The notes under the pieces were generated by a model, which saw only the letters and a program-made list of their open reading frames with translations, was not told the origin of the DNA and searched no databases. From positions 38,570 to 102,569 of the forward strand of contig NZ_JXTE01000062.1 of NCBI RefSeq assembly GCF_000972385.1: a stretch of 64,000 bases of DNA, written 5' to 3'. This document shows, piece after piece, positions 8,605 through 17,519 of this stretch (position 1 is its first letter; every line of letters begins with the position of its first letter). The DNA comes from Streptomyces sp. WM6386. Lineage in GTDB: Bacteria; Actinomycetota; Actinomycetes; Streptomycetales; Streptomycetaceae. A program made the translations under genes and the position numbers.

Positions 8605-9432
8605 ATGCCCAACCGCGCCCAAGTCCTCGGCCGGACGCCGTACTTCGTCGTCGCCGGAGGACTGGCCGTCATCTTCCTGTTCCCCCTGGTATGGAACGGC
8701 TGGGCCTCGGTCAGTGAACAGCCGGGCACCGCACAGGACTCCGGCTACGGCTTCGGCAACTACCGCACCCTGCTCGACTACGACGCCGGCCTGTGGCAGT
8801 ACCTCCTCAACAGCACCGTCGTCTCGGCGCTCACCGTGGCCCTGACCCTCGGGGTGTCCCTGCTCGGCGGCTACGCCTTCGCCCGCTTCCGGTTCCCGGG
8901 CAAGAACCTGCTGTTCCTGCTGACCCTGGCCATCCTCATGGTCCCGTACGCCACGCTCCTCATCCCGCTCTACGTGCTGCTCGGCAGGCTCCATCTGCAG
9001 AACTCGCTGATCGGGCTGAGCCTGGTACTGGCCATGTTCCAGCTGCCGTTCGCCACCTTCATGATGCGGATCTCCTTCGAGGCGGTACCGCGCGAACTGG
9101 AGGAGTCGGCCCTCGTCGACGGCTGCGGCCCGGCGGGCGCACTGCGCCGGATCCTGCTCCCGGCGGTGCGGCCGGGGCTGATCACCGTGGGACTGTTCGC
9201 CTTCCTCGCCGCCTGGAACGACTTCATCGCACCCCTGATCCTCATCTCCGACAGTGAGAAGGCGCCCCTGCCGCTGGTCGTGGCCAATCTGCGGCAACAG
9301 AGCATGGGCGCGGTCGACTACGGCGCCACCGAGGCGGGCGTGGTGGTGCTCGCGGTGCCCTGCCTCCTCGTCTTCCTGCTGCTGCAACGGCATTACGTGC
9401 GCGGATTCATGTCGGGTGCCCTGAAAGGATGA
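8605..9432 (+). CDS. Sugar ABC transporter permease, MalG/UgpE type
   Basis: 275 residues, six membrane helices. The EAA loop reads EESALVDGCGPAGALRRIL. The C-terminus QRHYVRGFMSGALKG is the typical MalG-like end. It starts 15 bases after the previous permease, with ribosome site GGAAGGGGG. It forms a heterodimeric importer with the preceding permease. Confidence 0.92.
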   Translation: MPNRAQVLGRTPYFVVAGGLAVIFLFPLVWNGWASVSEQPGTAQDSGYGFGNYRTLLDYDAGLWQYLLNSTVVSALTVALTLGVSLLGGYAFARFRFPGKNLLFLLTLAILMVPYATLLIPLYVLLGRLHLQNSLIGLSLVLAMFQLPFATFMMRISFEAVPRELEESALVDGCGPAGALRRILLPAVRPGLITVGLFAFLAAWNDFIAPLILISDSEKAPLPLVVANLRQQSMGAVDYGATEAGVVVLAVPCLLVFLLLQRHYVRGFMSGALKG

Positions 9433-9436
9433 TGCG

Positions 9437-11311
9437 TTGAAGTCGAACAGGAGCACAGATCCTGTCGCACCGGTGGCACCGAGCCGTGGTCGTCTACGGC
9501 CACTCGGCCTCGACGAGGTCAAGATCACCGGCGGCTTCTGGGCCCGGCGCCGGGAGGTCAACACCACCGCCACCATCGAGCACTGCCGCGACTGGATGGA
9601 GCGCGTCGGTTGGCTCGCAAACTTCCGCGTCCCCGTGACGGCCCGGCGCGGAAGGGAGTTCGCCGACTCCGAGGTCTACAAGCTGCTCGAAGCCATGAGC
9701 TGGGCAGGCACCGAGTTCGACACGATCACCGAGGCGATAGCCTCCGCCCAGGAACCCGACGGTTATCTCAACACCAACTTCGGCCGCCCCGGCCAGCAGC
9801 CCCGCTACAGCGACCTCGCATGGGGCCACGAGCTGTACTGCTACGGGCACTTGATCCAGGCGGGCGTGGCCCAGGCCCGGGCGCGCGGCGAGGGCGAGCT
9901 GACGCAGATCGCCCGCCGCGCCGCCGACCATGTGTGCGCCCTCTTCGACGCCAAAGGCACCCCGGGTGTCTGCGGGCATCCGGAGATCGAGACGGCCCTG
10001 GTCGAACTGGCCCGGCTCACCGGCGAGCAGCGCTACCTCGACCAGGCCGCGCTGTTCATCGACCGCAGGGGCCAAGGTGCCCTCGGCGACGGCGAGTTCG
10101 GCCGCGCCTACTACCAGGACGACATGCCCGTGCGGAAGGCGACCGTTCTGCGCGGCCATGCCGTCCGCGCCCTCTACCTCGCCGCCGGTGCCGTCGACGT
10201 GGCCGTGGAGACCGGGGACGAGGACCTGCTCGCCGCCGTCGTACGGCAGTGGGAGACCGCGGTCGCCCGGCGCACCTATCTGACCGGCGGCATGGGCTCG
10301 CACCACCGCGACGAGTCCTTCGGCGACGACTTCGTCCTCCCGCCCGACCGCGCCTACTCCGAGACCTGTGCGGGCGTCGCCTCCGTCATGCTCAGCTGGC
10401 GTCTTCTCCTCGCCACCGGCGAGCCCCGCTTCGCCGACCTGGCCGAGCGGACCCTGTTCAACGTGGTCGCGACCTGCCCGGCCGAGGACGGCCGGTCCTT
10501 CTTCTACTCCAACACCCTGCACCGGCGCCGCCGCGGCACCGCGCCCGCGGCCGACGTCCAGATCCCGCGCGCCGAGTCGAGCCTGCGCGCACCCTGGTTC
10601 GCGGTGTCCTGCTGCCCGCCCAACGTGGCACGGACCCTGGCCCTGCTGCCCGGATACCTGGCGACGACCGACGACCTCGGCCTCCAGCTCCACCAGTACG
10701 CCGACGCCGAGATCACCACGGGCGGCATCGCGCTGCGGATCCGTACCGACTACCCCTCGGACGGACGCGTGACCGTACGCGTCGCCCGGTCGCCCGACCA
10801 CCCGTGGACCCTGTCGCTGCGCGTCCCGGCATGGGCTCAGGGCGCCACCGCATGGCTCGTCGACCCGGACGGGGGCCGCCGTGCGGTCGCCCCGGGCACG
10901 GCCGAGGTGACGCGTGTCTTCCGGCCCGGCGACGAGACAGTCCTCGAACTGCCCCTGCGACCTCGCTGGCTCGGGGCCGACCCGCGCGTCGACGCGATAC
11001 GCGGCACCGCGGCCGTCCAGCGCGGACCGCTGGTGTACTGCGCCGAGTCCGTGGACCTGCCGCACGGCCACGAGGTCGACGCGCTGCGCGTGGATCCGTC
11101 CGCCCCGCCGGAGGGGAGGGCGGACGGATCCGTCGTGGTCGCGGGCGAGATCAGCGCTCCGGGGGACCGACCGTGGCCGTACCCGCCGTTCGAGGCCCCG
11201 CCGACGGCCGGCGACCGCACGGGCATCGTCCTGGTCCCCTATCACTCCTGGGCGAACCGGGGACCCTCGACGATGCGAGTGTGGTTGCCGACCGTGGACT
11301 CAGCGTCGTAG
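9437..11311 (+). CDS. GH127 beta-L-arabinofuranosidase
   Basis: 624 residues without a signal peptide, so cytoplasmic. The zinc/cysteine catalytic centre described for Bifidobacterium HypBA1 (Glu, Cys, Cys, Cys) is visible as E299 and C301 (YSETCAG) and C382-C383 (VSCCPPNVA); C382 would be the nucleophile. The family hydrolyses beta-1,2-linked L-arabinofuranosyl units, as in hydroxyproline-linked arabino-oligosaccharides of extensins. TTG start with ribosome site AAAGGA, five bases after the permease stop, so it is co-transcribed with the importer. Its last 12 bases overlap the end of the convergent GH30 gene. The intracellular location plus the importer suggests that arabino-oligosaccharides are brought in and finished inside the cell. 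Confidence 0.9.
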   Translation: MKSNRSTDPVAPVAPSRGRLRPLGLDEVKITGGFWARRREVNTTATIEHCRDWMERVGWLANFRVPVTARRGREFADSEVYKLLEAMSWAGTEFDTITEAIASAQEPDGYLNTNFGRPGQQPRYSDLAWGHELYCYGHLIQAGVAQARARGEGELTQIARRAADHVCALFDAKGTPGVCGHPEIETALVELARLTGEQRYLDQAALFIDRRGQGALGDGEFGRAYYQDDMPVRKATVLRGHAVRALYLAAGAVDVAVETGDEDLLAAVVRQWETAVARRTYLTGGMGSHHRDESFGDDFVLPPDRAYSETCAGVASVMLSWRLLLATGEPRFADLAERTLFNVVATCPAEDGRSFFYSNTLHRRRRGTAPAADVQIPRAESSLRAPWFAVSCCPPNVARTLALLPGYLATTDDLGLQLHQYADAEITTGGIALRIRTDYPSDGRVTVRVARSPDHPWTLSLRVPAWAQGATAWLVDPDGGRRAVAPGTAEVTRVFRPGDETVLELPLRPRWLGADPRVDAIRGTAAVQRGPLVYCAESVDLPHGHEVDALRVDPSAPPEGRADGSVVVAGEISAPGDRPWPYPPFEAPPTAGDRTGIVLVPYHSWANRGPSTMRVWLPTVDSAS

Positions 11312-14300
11312 GAGCGTGAGGCGGTACGTCGTCGTCCGTGACCGGTCCTCGCTGGTGACGGTGACCACCGCGCGCCCACCGCTCCGCTCGACGTCGACCG
11401 TCGCGTAGGGGTCGCGGGCCGTCGCCGTGACCAGGGCGTGGTGCGGATCGGCGGTCCGGACCCGGTAGTCGGTCGTGCCGGGGGCGAAGTCCGCGACCGG
11501 GACGCCGGCCACCTCGATCGACGCGGCGGCCGCGTCCTTGGAGACGCCGGAGGCCTTGGCGTACACCTCGACCTCGCTCATCGTGATGTAGCCGCCGGAC
11601 CGGGCGGTCATGACCAGCCGCACCCCGGTCGCCGGGCCCGCCTCGATGGGCACGTCGACCACCGGCGTGCCCTCGGTCCCGACCGTGATCTCCTCGCTCG
11701 CGTCGATCCAGGTGTCGTCCGTCGCGCGGCGCACCTGTGCCTTGAGGCTCGCCGGGAAGGAGACGCTGCTCCCGTCCCGGTAGAAGTGCGCCACGACCCG
11801 GTCCAGGTCGCGCGTCGTCGGGAGGGCGAAGGTGATCGTGTCGGACGGGTTCTTGGTGCCGGACCGCCAGTTGGACCAGCCCTTGTCGGAGGTGTCGCCG
11901 TTGCGCAGGCGCTCGGCGGAGTAGCCGCTCTCGGTGTACGTGGCCGCGACCGAGACGCCGGCGTCGGAGGCGATGTCGCTCTGCGTCGCCTCGGTGACCT
12001 GCACGCGTACCGACGCGCCGACCGTGCTGCCGTCCACCACTCGTGCGCTGCCGCGCAGTGTCACCACGCCGGCCTCGGCGAACGCGCCCTCGGGGGCCGC
12101 GTCCCAGGTCACTGAAAGGTCGGTGCGGCCGCCGTGCGCGCCGACGCCGACGACCGTGTCCGGCAGGCCGGGACTGCCGCCGACGTAGGTCTTGGCGCGG
12201 CCGGGCACCGTCGAGGCGATGGTGTCGACGGTGACGACCGCCTTGGCGCGGATCTCCCGACCGAGCGGATCGGTCGCCGTGCCCTTGACCCGTACCGTGC
12301 CCGGACCGGCCCACGCGTCGTGCGACGGCGGGTCCCAGACGACCGGCAGCGCGCCACGGGCGCCGTTTCGGTAGACCGGCGTCACCGTCTCCGGGAGCGC
12401 CGGTGTCCGGCCGGGCACGGTGAACACCTCGGCCTTCTCGGTGCGCAGTACGGTCTCGTCGCTCACCGTCCAGCGCTGGTTCGCCGCCGAGGTCGGGGTG
12501 TACGTCGACACCTTGGCGCCGTCCGCCGACGACTGTCCGCCGACGTCGAGCAGCCGGCCGGTGGCGGCGTTGACGAACGTCCACGTGTCGTCGCCGGTCG
12601 TCGACAGGATCCACTGCGCGGCGTCGCTGTCCGACGGATCCTCCAGGACGGCCTGGTTCTCGCGTACGGCGAGCTGCTTGCCGCTGGTGGCACTGGTGAG
12701 GGCGTAGCGCTCGCGATGGTCGGTCCCGGGCGTCAACCGGCGTACGGACCAGAGCTGTCGGGCGTTGCTCGCGTCGTCCGTGCGGATGACGACGCCGGTG
12801 CCGTCGTCCGAGGGGGCGAGCGACTTGCCGCTCTGTGTGCCCTTGAGCCGGTAGACATGGCCGGGCTGGACGAGCGCGGCGTCCTTCGCGACGCCGCTGA
12901 CGCCCTTGACGAGGAAGCTGGTGACCGACTTCGCGGGGACGGTGAGGGTGGCCGACCGGTCGGTGACGCGGACCGGGGCGCCCTGGACGAGGGCGCCGTC
13001 CGTGCTGGTCACCACGGGGGTGACGGTGGCGCCTCGGGTGACCTTGCCGAAGCGGGACAGGTCGAGGGTCACGGAACGGGCGGTCGTGCCGCCGTTGACG
13101 TGCACCACGGTCGCGGAGCGACCGGACCTGGCGACGGCGGCGACGCTGGAGGTGTCGTCGACCTTCACGAAGCGGTCGCCGGGGCGGATGTAGTGGGTGA
13201 AGTTCCGGATGGTGTGGAACTTCGAGTTGGCCTGGATCGGGCAGCTCTCCAGGGTGTCCTCGGCCGTGCAGTTGAACGGGACATGGATGCTGCCCCAGTT
13301 CTTGCCGGCGGCGGCCTGCGGGAGGGAGTCCTCGATGGGCTGCCAGAACACCCAGGCGGAGGGCTCCAGTTCACGCATGTCGTCGACCATGCGGGTGGCG
13401 ATGCCGAGGCCCGGCTCCATGCTGGTGAAGTCGGTGCCGGTGCCCCAGGTGCCCTCGACCTCGCTCATCCACAGCTTCTTGTCCGCGCCCTTGGCGATGT
13501 CGCGGGCGCTGGTGCGCTGGCCGGTGCCGTAGGTGTGCACGTTGAGCTGGTCGACGGCGGCCCGGGCCTCGGCGGTGTAGGCGTTCCAGTTCGTCGTGAA
13601 GATGCCGGGGTTGGTCTCGTCCATGGCGGAGACCTCGGCCTTGGTCGTGGCGCCATCGAGGGCCTTGTCCAGGGCGAGGATCACCTTCTGCTGGAGGGCG
13701 GGCCCGGCGTGCGCGCCTTCCTGCCGGCCGCCTGTGGGCCGGCCGTCGGCGCCCAACTGGGTGCCCCAGTAGGAGGTGTTGGGTTCGTTGAGCGGGTCGA
13801 TGGTGTCGAAGGTGATGCCGTGTTCCTTCTCCATCTCCTCGGACACACGGACGAGGTAGGCGGCGAAGTCGTCGACGCGGTCGGCGCGGATCTGGTCGGC
13901 GCCGGAGTCGAAGCCGCCGGACACGTACCCGCTGACCGTCTGGAACCAGGGCGGCGAGTTGCTGAAGGCCTCCCACTTGGTGACCTTGTCCTTGACCTGG
14001 TCCACCCACCACCGCTGGTTCGCGTCGGCGTTCCAGTCCCAGTGGTCCGCGTTGTCCGGGTCCCACCAGTCCATGTCCTTCTGGGTGGTGCCCTCGGGCG
14101 CCTTCCAGAAGCCCTCCATGGTCGCGCCCGCTTTCATGTAGTCCTTGCGGACGTCAGGGGCGTTGCCGCCACCGATGTTGTAGCGCGCGATGTTGAGGGC
14201 CAGCCCGTCCTCGCCGAACAGCATGTCGACGAGCTGTCTTCGGATCGGCTCCGGATAGCCGCCCGTGGCGTTGGCGAACCAGACGAGACTCGTCCCCCAG

Positions 14301-14464
14301 CCCTCGAACTCCTGCTGCTGGTACGACGGATCGACCCGTACCGTCACCGAGCTGAGGGGAGCTGTGTCCGCGGCGGTGGCGGGGACGGCGGTGACGAGTC
14401 CCGCGGCGAGTGTGAGGGGGATGGCCGGCGTCAAGACCCGGACGATGCGGCGTCGGCTGGACAC
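11300..14464 (-). CDS. Secreted GH30 endo-beta-1,6-galactanase-like enzyme with ricin, Ig-like and discoidin modules
   Basis: 1054 residues. GTG start at 14464 with ribosome site GGAAGGGAG; signal peptide to ~residue 32. Residues ~38-520 are a GH30 TIM barrel plus side beta domain. Acid/base E227 lies in DPLNEPN and nucleophile E335 in LWMSEVEGTWG. Then come a ricin-type trefoil (~540-670), two bacterial Ig-like repeats (~680-830; PVVWDPPSHDAW, LSVTWDAAPEGAF), a discoidin-like module (~840-970) and a short C-terminal Ig/cadherin-like piece. The family subset resembles endo-beta-1,6-galactanases that cut type II arabinogalactan side chains (inference). It is convergent with GH127. Confidence 0.85.
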   Translation of the reverse strand: MSSRRRIVRVLTPAIPLTLAAGLVTAVPATAADTAPLSSVTVRVDPSYQQQEFEGWGTSLVWFANATGGYPEPIRRQLVDMLFGEDGLALNIARYNIGGGNAPDVRKDYMKAGATMEGFWKAPEGTTQKDMDWWDPDNADHWDWNADANQRWWVDQVKDKVTKWEAFSNSPPWFQTVSGYVSGGFDSGADQIRADRVDDFAAYLVRVSEEMEKEHGITFDTIDPLNEPNTSYWGTQLGADGRPTGGRQEGAHAGPALQQKVILALDKALDGATTKAEVSAMDETNPGIFTTNWNAYTAEARAAVDQLNVHTYGTGQRTSARDIAKGADKKLWMSEVEGTWGTGTDFTSMEPGLGIATRMVDDMRELEPSAWVFWQPIEDSLPQAAAGKNWGSIHVPFNCTAEDTLESCPIQANSKFHTIRNFTHYIRPGDRFVKVDDTSSVAAVARSGRSATVVHVNGGTTARSVTLDLSRFGKVTRGATVTPVVTSTDGALVQGAPVRVTDRSATLTVPAKSVTSFLVKGVSGVAKDAALVQPGHVYRLKGTQSGKSLAPSDDGTGVVIRTDDASNARQLWSVRRLTPGTDHRERYALTSATSGKQLAVRENQAVLEDPSDSDAAQWILSTTGDDTWTFVNAATGRLLDVGGQSSADGAKVSTYTPTSAANQRWTVSDETVLRTEKAEVFTVPGRTPALPETVTPVYRNGARGALPVVWDPPSHDAWAGPGTVRVKGTATDPLGREIRAKAVVTVDTIASTVPGRAKTYVGGSPGLPDTVVGVGAHGGRTDLSVTWDAAPEGAFAEAGVVTLRGSARVVDGSTVGASVRVQVTEATQSDIASDAGVSVAATYTESGYSAERLRNGDTSDKGWSNWRSGTKNPSDTITFALPTTRDLDRVVAHFYRDGSSVSFPASLKAQVRRATDDTWIDASEEITVGTEGTPVVDVPIEAGPATGVRLVMTARSGGYITMSEVEVYAKASGVSKDAAAASIEVAGVPVADFAPGTTDYRVRTADPHHALVTATARDPYATVDVERSGGRAVVTVTSEDRSRTTTYRLTLLRR

Positions 14465-14711
14465 GGAGCTCCCTTCCGGAGCACGGAGAGGCACAAGCAC
14501 GGAGAAGCACAGAATCAACCAGAAGCGATCAGGCTCAAGGCATGCTCATCGACGAAAATGAACACGTCAAGACACTGCGCACGCCGAACACTCATCAGGT
14601 CAAGCGTCCCGGACTATTGACTCGTAACTCGCCAGTAGCGATCCTCGTCGAACAGATTGCGCCGGTCATGACAAAACCATGGGGCGCCGACCGAGGGGCG
14701 TGGTATCGACC
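14465..14711. other. Intergenic region between the divergent GH30 and amidohydrolase genes
   Basis: About 250 bases without a gene. Toward GH30 there is a plausible promoter: TTGACG at 14570-14565, a 17-base spacer and a weak GAGCAT -10. Toward the amidohydrolase, TTGACT at 14617-14622 has only a poor -10 (GATCCT). A 9-base motif GCACGGAGA occurs twice (14481-14489 and 14497-14505) in the GH30 leader. No copy of the CGAAA-N4-TTTCG operator was found here. Confidence 0.4.
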
Positions 14712-16766
14712 ATGACTCGATGTTCGTATCGCAGACGCAAAGACGTGACCATCGTGTCGCTGCTCCTCTTCGTCCTGGCCATCGCCCTCGGCCCCACGCC
14801 GAGTTCGGCGGCCGCGAGCGACTGGTGGAACCCGAGCGCGCGTCCCACGCCGGACTCCCAGATCAACGTCACCGGTGAGCCGTTCACCGGCACCAACTCC
14901 GCAGGCGAGGTACGCGGGTTCGTCGACGCGCACAACCACCTGTTCTCCAACGAGGCCTTCGGCGGCCGGCTGATCTGCGGCAAGGTCTTCTCCACCGCGG
15001 GCGTCGCCGACGCGCTCAAGGACTGCCCCGAGCACTACCCGGACGGCACGCTCGCGATCTTCGACTACATCACCCACGGCGGCGACGGCAAGCACGACCC
15101 GGTCGGCTGGCCGACGTTCAAGGACTGGCCGGCGTATGACTCGATGACCCATCAGGCCAACTACTACGCCTGGATCGAGCGCGCCTGGCGCGGCGGGCAG
15201 CGGGTGCTCGTCAACGACCTCGTCACCAACGGCGTGATCTGCTCCGTCTACCCGTTCAAGGACCGCAGTTGTGACGAGATGACCTCGATCAGGCTGCAGG
15301 CCAAGCTGACCTACCAGCTCCAGGACTACGTCGACGCGATGCACGGAGGCCCGGGCAAGGGCTGGTTCCGGATCGTCACCGACACCGCGCAGGCCCGCCA
15401 GGTCATCCAGCAGGGCAAACTCGCCGTGGTCCTGGGCGTCGAGACCTCCGAGCCGTTCGGCTGCAAACAGATCCTCGACATCGCGCAATGCAGCAAGGCG
15501 GACATCGACAAGGGGCTCGACGAGCTCTACGACCTCGGTGTGCGCAGCATGTTCCTGTGCCACAAGTTCGACAACGCCCTGTGCGGCGTCCGCTTCGACG
15601 AGGGCGGCCTCGGAACGGCCATCAACGTGGGCCAGTTCCTGTCGACCGGCACCTTCTGGAAGACCGAGAAGTGCACGGGCCCCCAGCACGACAACCCCAT
15701 CGGAACGGCCGCGTCCGAGGCGGAGGCGGATCTGCCGGCGGGCACCGAGGTCCCGGAGTACGACGAAAACGCCCAGTGCAACGTCCGCGGGCTCACCGAC
15801 CTCGGTGAGTACGCCGTCCAGGGCATGATGAAACGCAAGATGATGCTCGAGATCGACCACATGAGCGTCAAGGCGACCGGCCAGGTCCTCGACATGTTCG
15901 AGGCCGCCTCCTACCCCGGCGTGCTCTCCTCGCACAGCTGGATGGACCTCAACTGGACCGAGCGGGTCTACTCCGTCGGCGGTTTCGTCGCCCAGTACAT
16001 GCACGGCTCCGAGGGCTTCAGCACGGAGGCGAAGCGGACCGACGCGCTGCGTGCCAAGTACGACGTGGGCTACGGCTACGGCACCGACTTCAACGGCATC
16101 GGCGACCATCCCGCCCCGCGCGGCGCCGACGCCACGAACAAGGTGACGTACCCCTTCAAGAGTGTCGACGGCGGCTCCGTCATCGACAAGCAGACCGTCG
16201 GCTCGCGCACCTTCGACTTCAACACGGACGGCGGCGCCAACGTCGGTCTGATCCCGGACTGGATCGAGGACATCCGGCGCGTCGGCGGCCAGGGCGTCGT
16301 CGACGACCTGTTCCGCGGTGCGGAGTCCTACCTCGACACCTGGGGCGCCTCCGAGCAGCACCAGGCCGGCGTCAACCTGGCCAAGGGCCGTACCGCGACG
16401 GCGAGTTCGTCCGAATCCAACCCGTTCACCAGCTACCAGCCGGGGCGGGCCGTGGACGGCGACGGCGACAGCCGCTGGGCCAGTGACTGGAGCGACGACC
16501 AGTGGTGGCAGGTCGACCTCGGCGCCACCAACCTGGTCTCGCGCGTCACGCTCGACTGGGAGCGCGCGTACGGGAAGTCGTATCGCATCGAACTCTCCAC
16601 GGACGGCACCAACTGGCAGACCGCCTGGTCCACCACCTCCGGCGACGGCGGCCTGGACACGGCCAAGTTCACCGGCACACCGGCCCGTTACGTCCGTGTC
16701 CACGGCCTCGACCGCGGCACCGACTGGGGATACTCGCTCCACGAGGTCGGCGTGAACAGCGCCTGA
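14712..16766 (+). CDS. Secreted membrane-dipeptidase-like amidohydrolase with C-terminal discoidin module
   Basis: 684 residues from the ATG at 14712; an in-frame ATG at 14679 is possible but lacks a ribosome site. Signal peptide ~12-34 (IVSLLLFVLAIALGPTPSSA). The metal motif D-x-H-N-H is at ~72-76 (FVDAHNHLF), and later IDHMS, SSHSWMD and GYGTDFNGIGDHP resemble the metal-dependent hydrolase barrel of the peptidase M19 / renal dipeptidase family. There are many cysteines, as expected outside the cell. The last ~135 residues are an F5/8-type C module (GRTATASSSE, RWASDW, WWQVDLGA), implying binding to a carbohydrate surface. The true substrate is unknown. It is followed 20 bases later by a TetR gene. 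Confidence 0.75.
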   Translation: MTRCSYRRRKDVTIVSLLLFVLAIALGPTPSSAAASDWWNPSARPTPDSQINVTGEPFTGTNSAGEVRGFVDAHNHLFSNEAFGGRLICGKVFSTAGVADALKDCPEHYPDGTLAIFDYITHGGDGKHDPVGWPTFKDWPAYDSMTHQANYYAWIERAWRGGQRVLVNDLVTNGVICSVYPFKDRSCDEMTSIRLQAKLTYQLQDYVDAMHGGPGKGWFRIVTDTAQARQVIQQGKLAVVLGVETSEPFGCKQILDIAQCSKADIDKGLDELYDLGVRSMFLCHKFDNALCGVRFDEGGLGTAINVGQFLSTGTFWKTEKCTGPQHDNPIGTAASEAEADLPAGTEVPEYDENAQCNVRGLTDLGEYAVQGMMKRKMMLEIDHMSVKATGQVLDMFEAASYPGVLSSHSWMDLNWTERVYSVGGFVAQYMHGSEGFSTEAKRTDALRAKYDVGYGYGTDFNGIGDHPAPRGADATNKVTYPFKSVDGGSVIDKQTVGSRTFDFNTDGGANVGLIPDWIEDIRRVGGQGVVDDLFRGAESYLDTWGASEQHQAGVNLAKGRTATASSSESNPFTSYQPGRAVDGDGDSRWASDWSDDQWWQVDLGATNLVSRVTLDWERAYGKSYRIELSTDGTNWQTAWSTTSGDGGLDTAKFTGTPARYVRVHGLDRGTDWGYSLHEVGVNSA

Positions 16767-16786
16767 CGAGCACGGGGGAGCCGCAC

Positions 16787-17386
16787 ATGGCACGCATGCC
16801 GTCGACCGAACGGCGTCGGCAACTGACGGAAGCGGCGATCAGGGCGATGGCCCGGGACGGCGTGGCCAAGACCACGACCCGGTCCATCGCCGCCGAGGCG
16901 GGCGTCTCCCTGAGCGTCTTCCACTACTGCTTCGATTCCAAGCAGGAACTGATCGAGTCCGTCATCACCACCATCACCGACCACTACGTGACCATCGTGA
17001 AGGAGGCACTCAAGCCCCGGGACACCCTCGAGGAGACCGTCCGGGCCGGCTTCCAGGCGTACTGGGACCATGTGCGCGCACACCCCGACGAGCACATGCT
17101 GACCTACGAACTCACCCAGTACGCCCTGCGCGAGCCGGGGTTCGAGCAGCTGGCGCGGCGGCAGTACGAACTGTACGGGGAGCTCTACACCGAGCTCATC
17201 GAGCAGCTGAGCCAGACCATCGACTTCCGACTCCGGGTGCCCGTCCCCGCGTTGGCCCGCTATCTGGCCGCCATGACCGACGGGCTCACCCTCAACTACC
17301 TGGTACTCGGCGACGAGGGGGCCTGGACCGACATCCTCGGCACCGTCACCGCCCATATCGCGGGACTGGTGACGGCTGACGGCTAA
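16787..17386 (+). CDS. TetR-family transcriptional regulator
   Basis: 199 residues. The N-terminal TetR helix-turn-helix is clear (TTTRSIAAEAGVSLSVFHYC), followed by an all-helical ligand/dimer domain. ATG at 16787 with ribosome site GGGGGAG. It lies 20 bases after the amidohydrolase stop on the same strand, so it is probably in the same transcript and may sense a product of that enzyme (inference). Confidence 0.9.
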   Translation: MARMPSTERRRQLTEAAIRAMARDGVAKTTTRSIAAEAGVSLSVFHYCFDSKQELIESVITTITDHYVTIVKEALKPRDTLEETVRAGFQAYWDHVRAHPDEHMLTYELTQYALREPGFEQLARRQYELYGELYTELIEQLSQTIDFRLRVPVPALARYLAAMTDGLTLNYLVLGDEGAWTDILGTVTAHIAGLVTADG

Positions 17387-17420
17387 GCGGGTCGGGTGAG
17401 GTCCGCTACGGTTCGGCAGC

Positions 17421-17488
17421 GCCCTGAAGGGGCGCGGGGCCGTATCACTATGCGGCTCCGCCGCGGGGCGCGACCAGCCACGACGGCG
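17421..17488. repeat. Streptomyces-type dispersed intergenic repeat, inverted copy
   Basis: Contains GCCCTGAAGGGGCGCGGGG, then GGCGCGACCAGCCACGACG. This is the reverse complement of the sequence type seen at 63724-63762 (GGCTGGTCGCGC, then TTCCCCGCGCCCTGAAAG). Sequences of this kind recur between genes in many Streptomyces genomes. The two halves here are separated by an extra ~23 bases. The function is unknown. Confidence 0.6.
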
Positions 17489-17519
17489 CCGCGGACGGCC
17501 GACGGTTCCCGCGGAGCGC

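Noticed and set aside
2528..14620. Very long open frames opposite the glycosidase genes (2528-4948 and 12134-14620, plus strand)
   Set aside because: They are antisense to genes with clear domains and signal peptides, and their proteins are low-complexity G/R/V/D strings caused by high GC.
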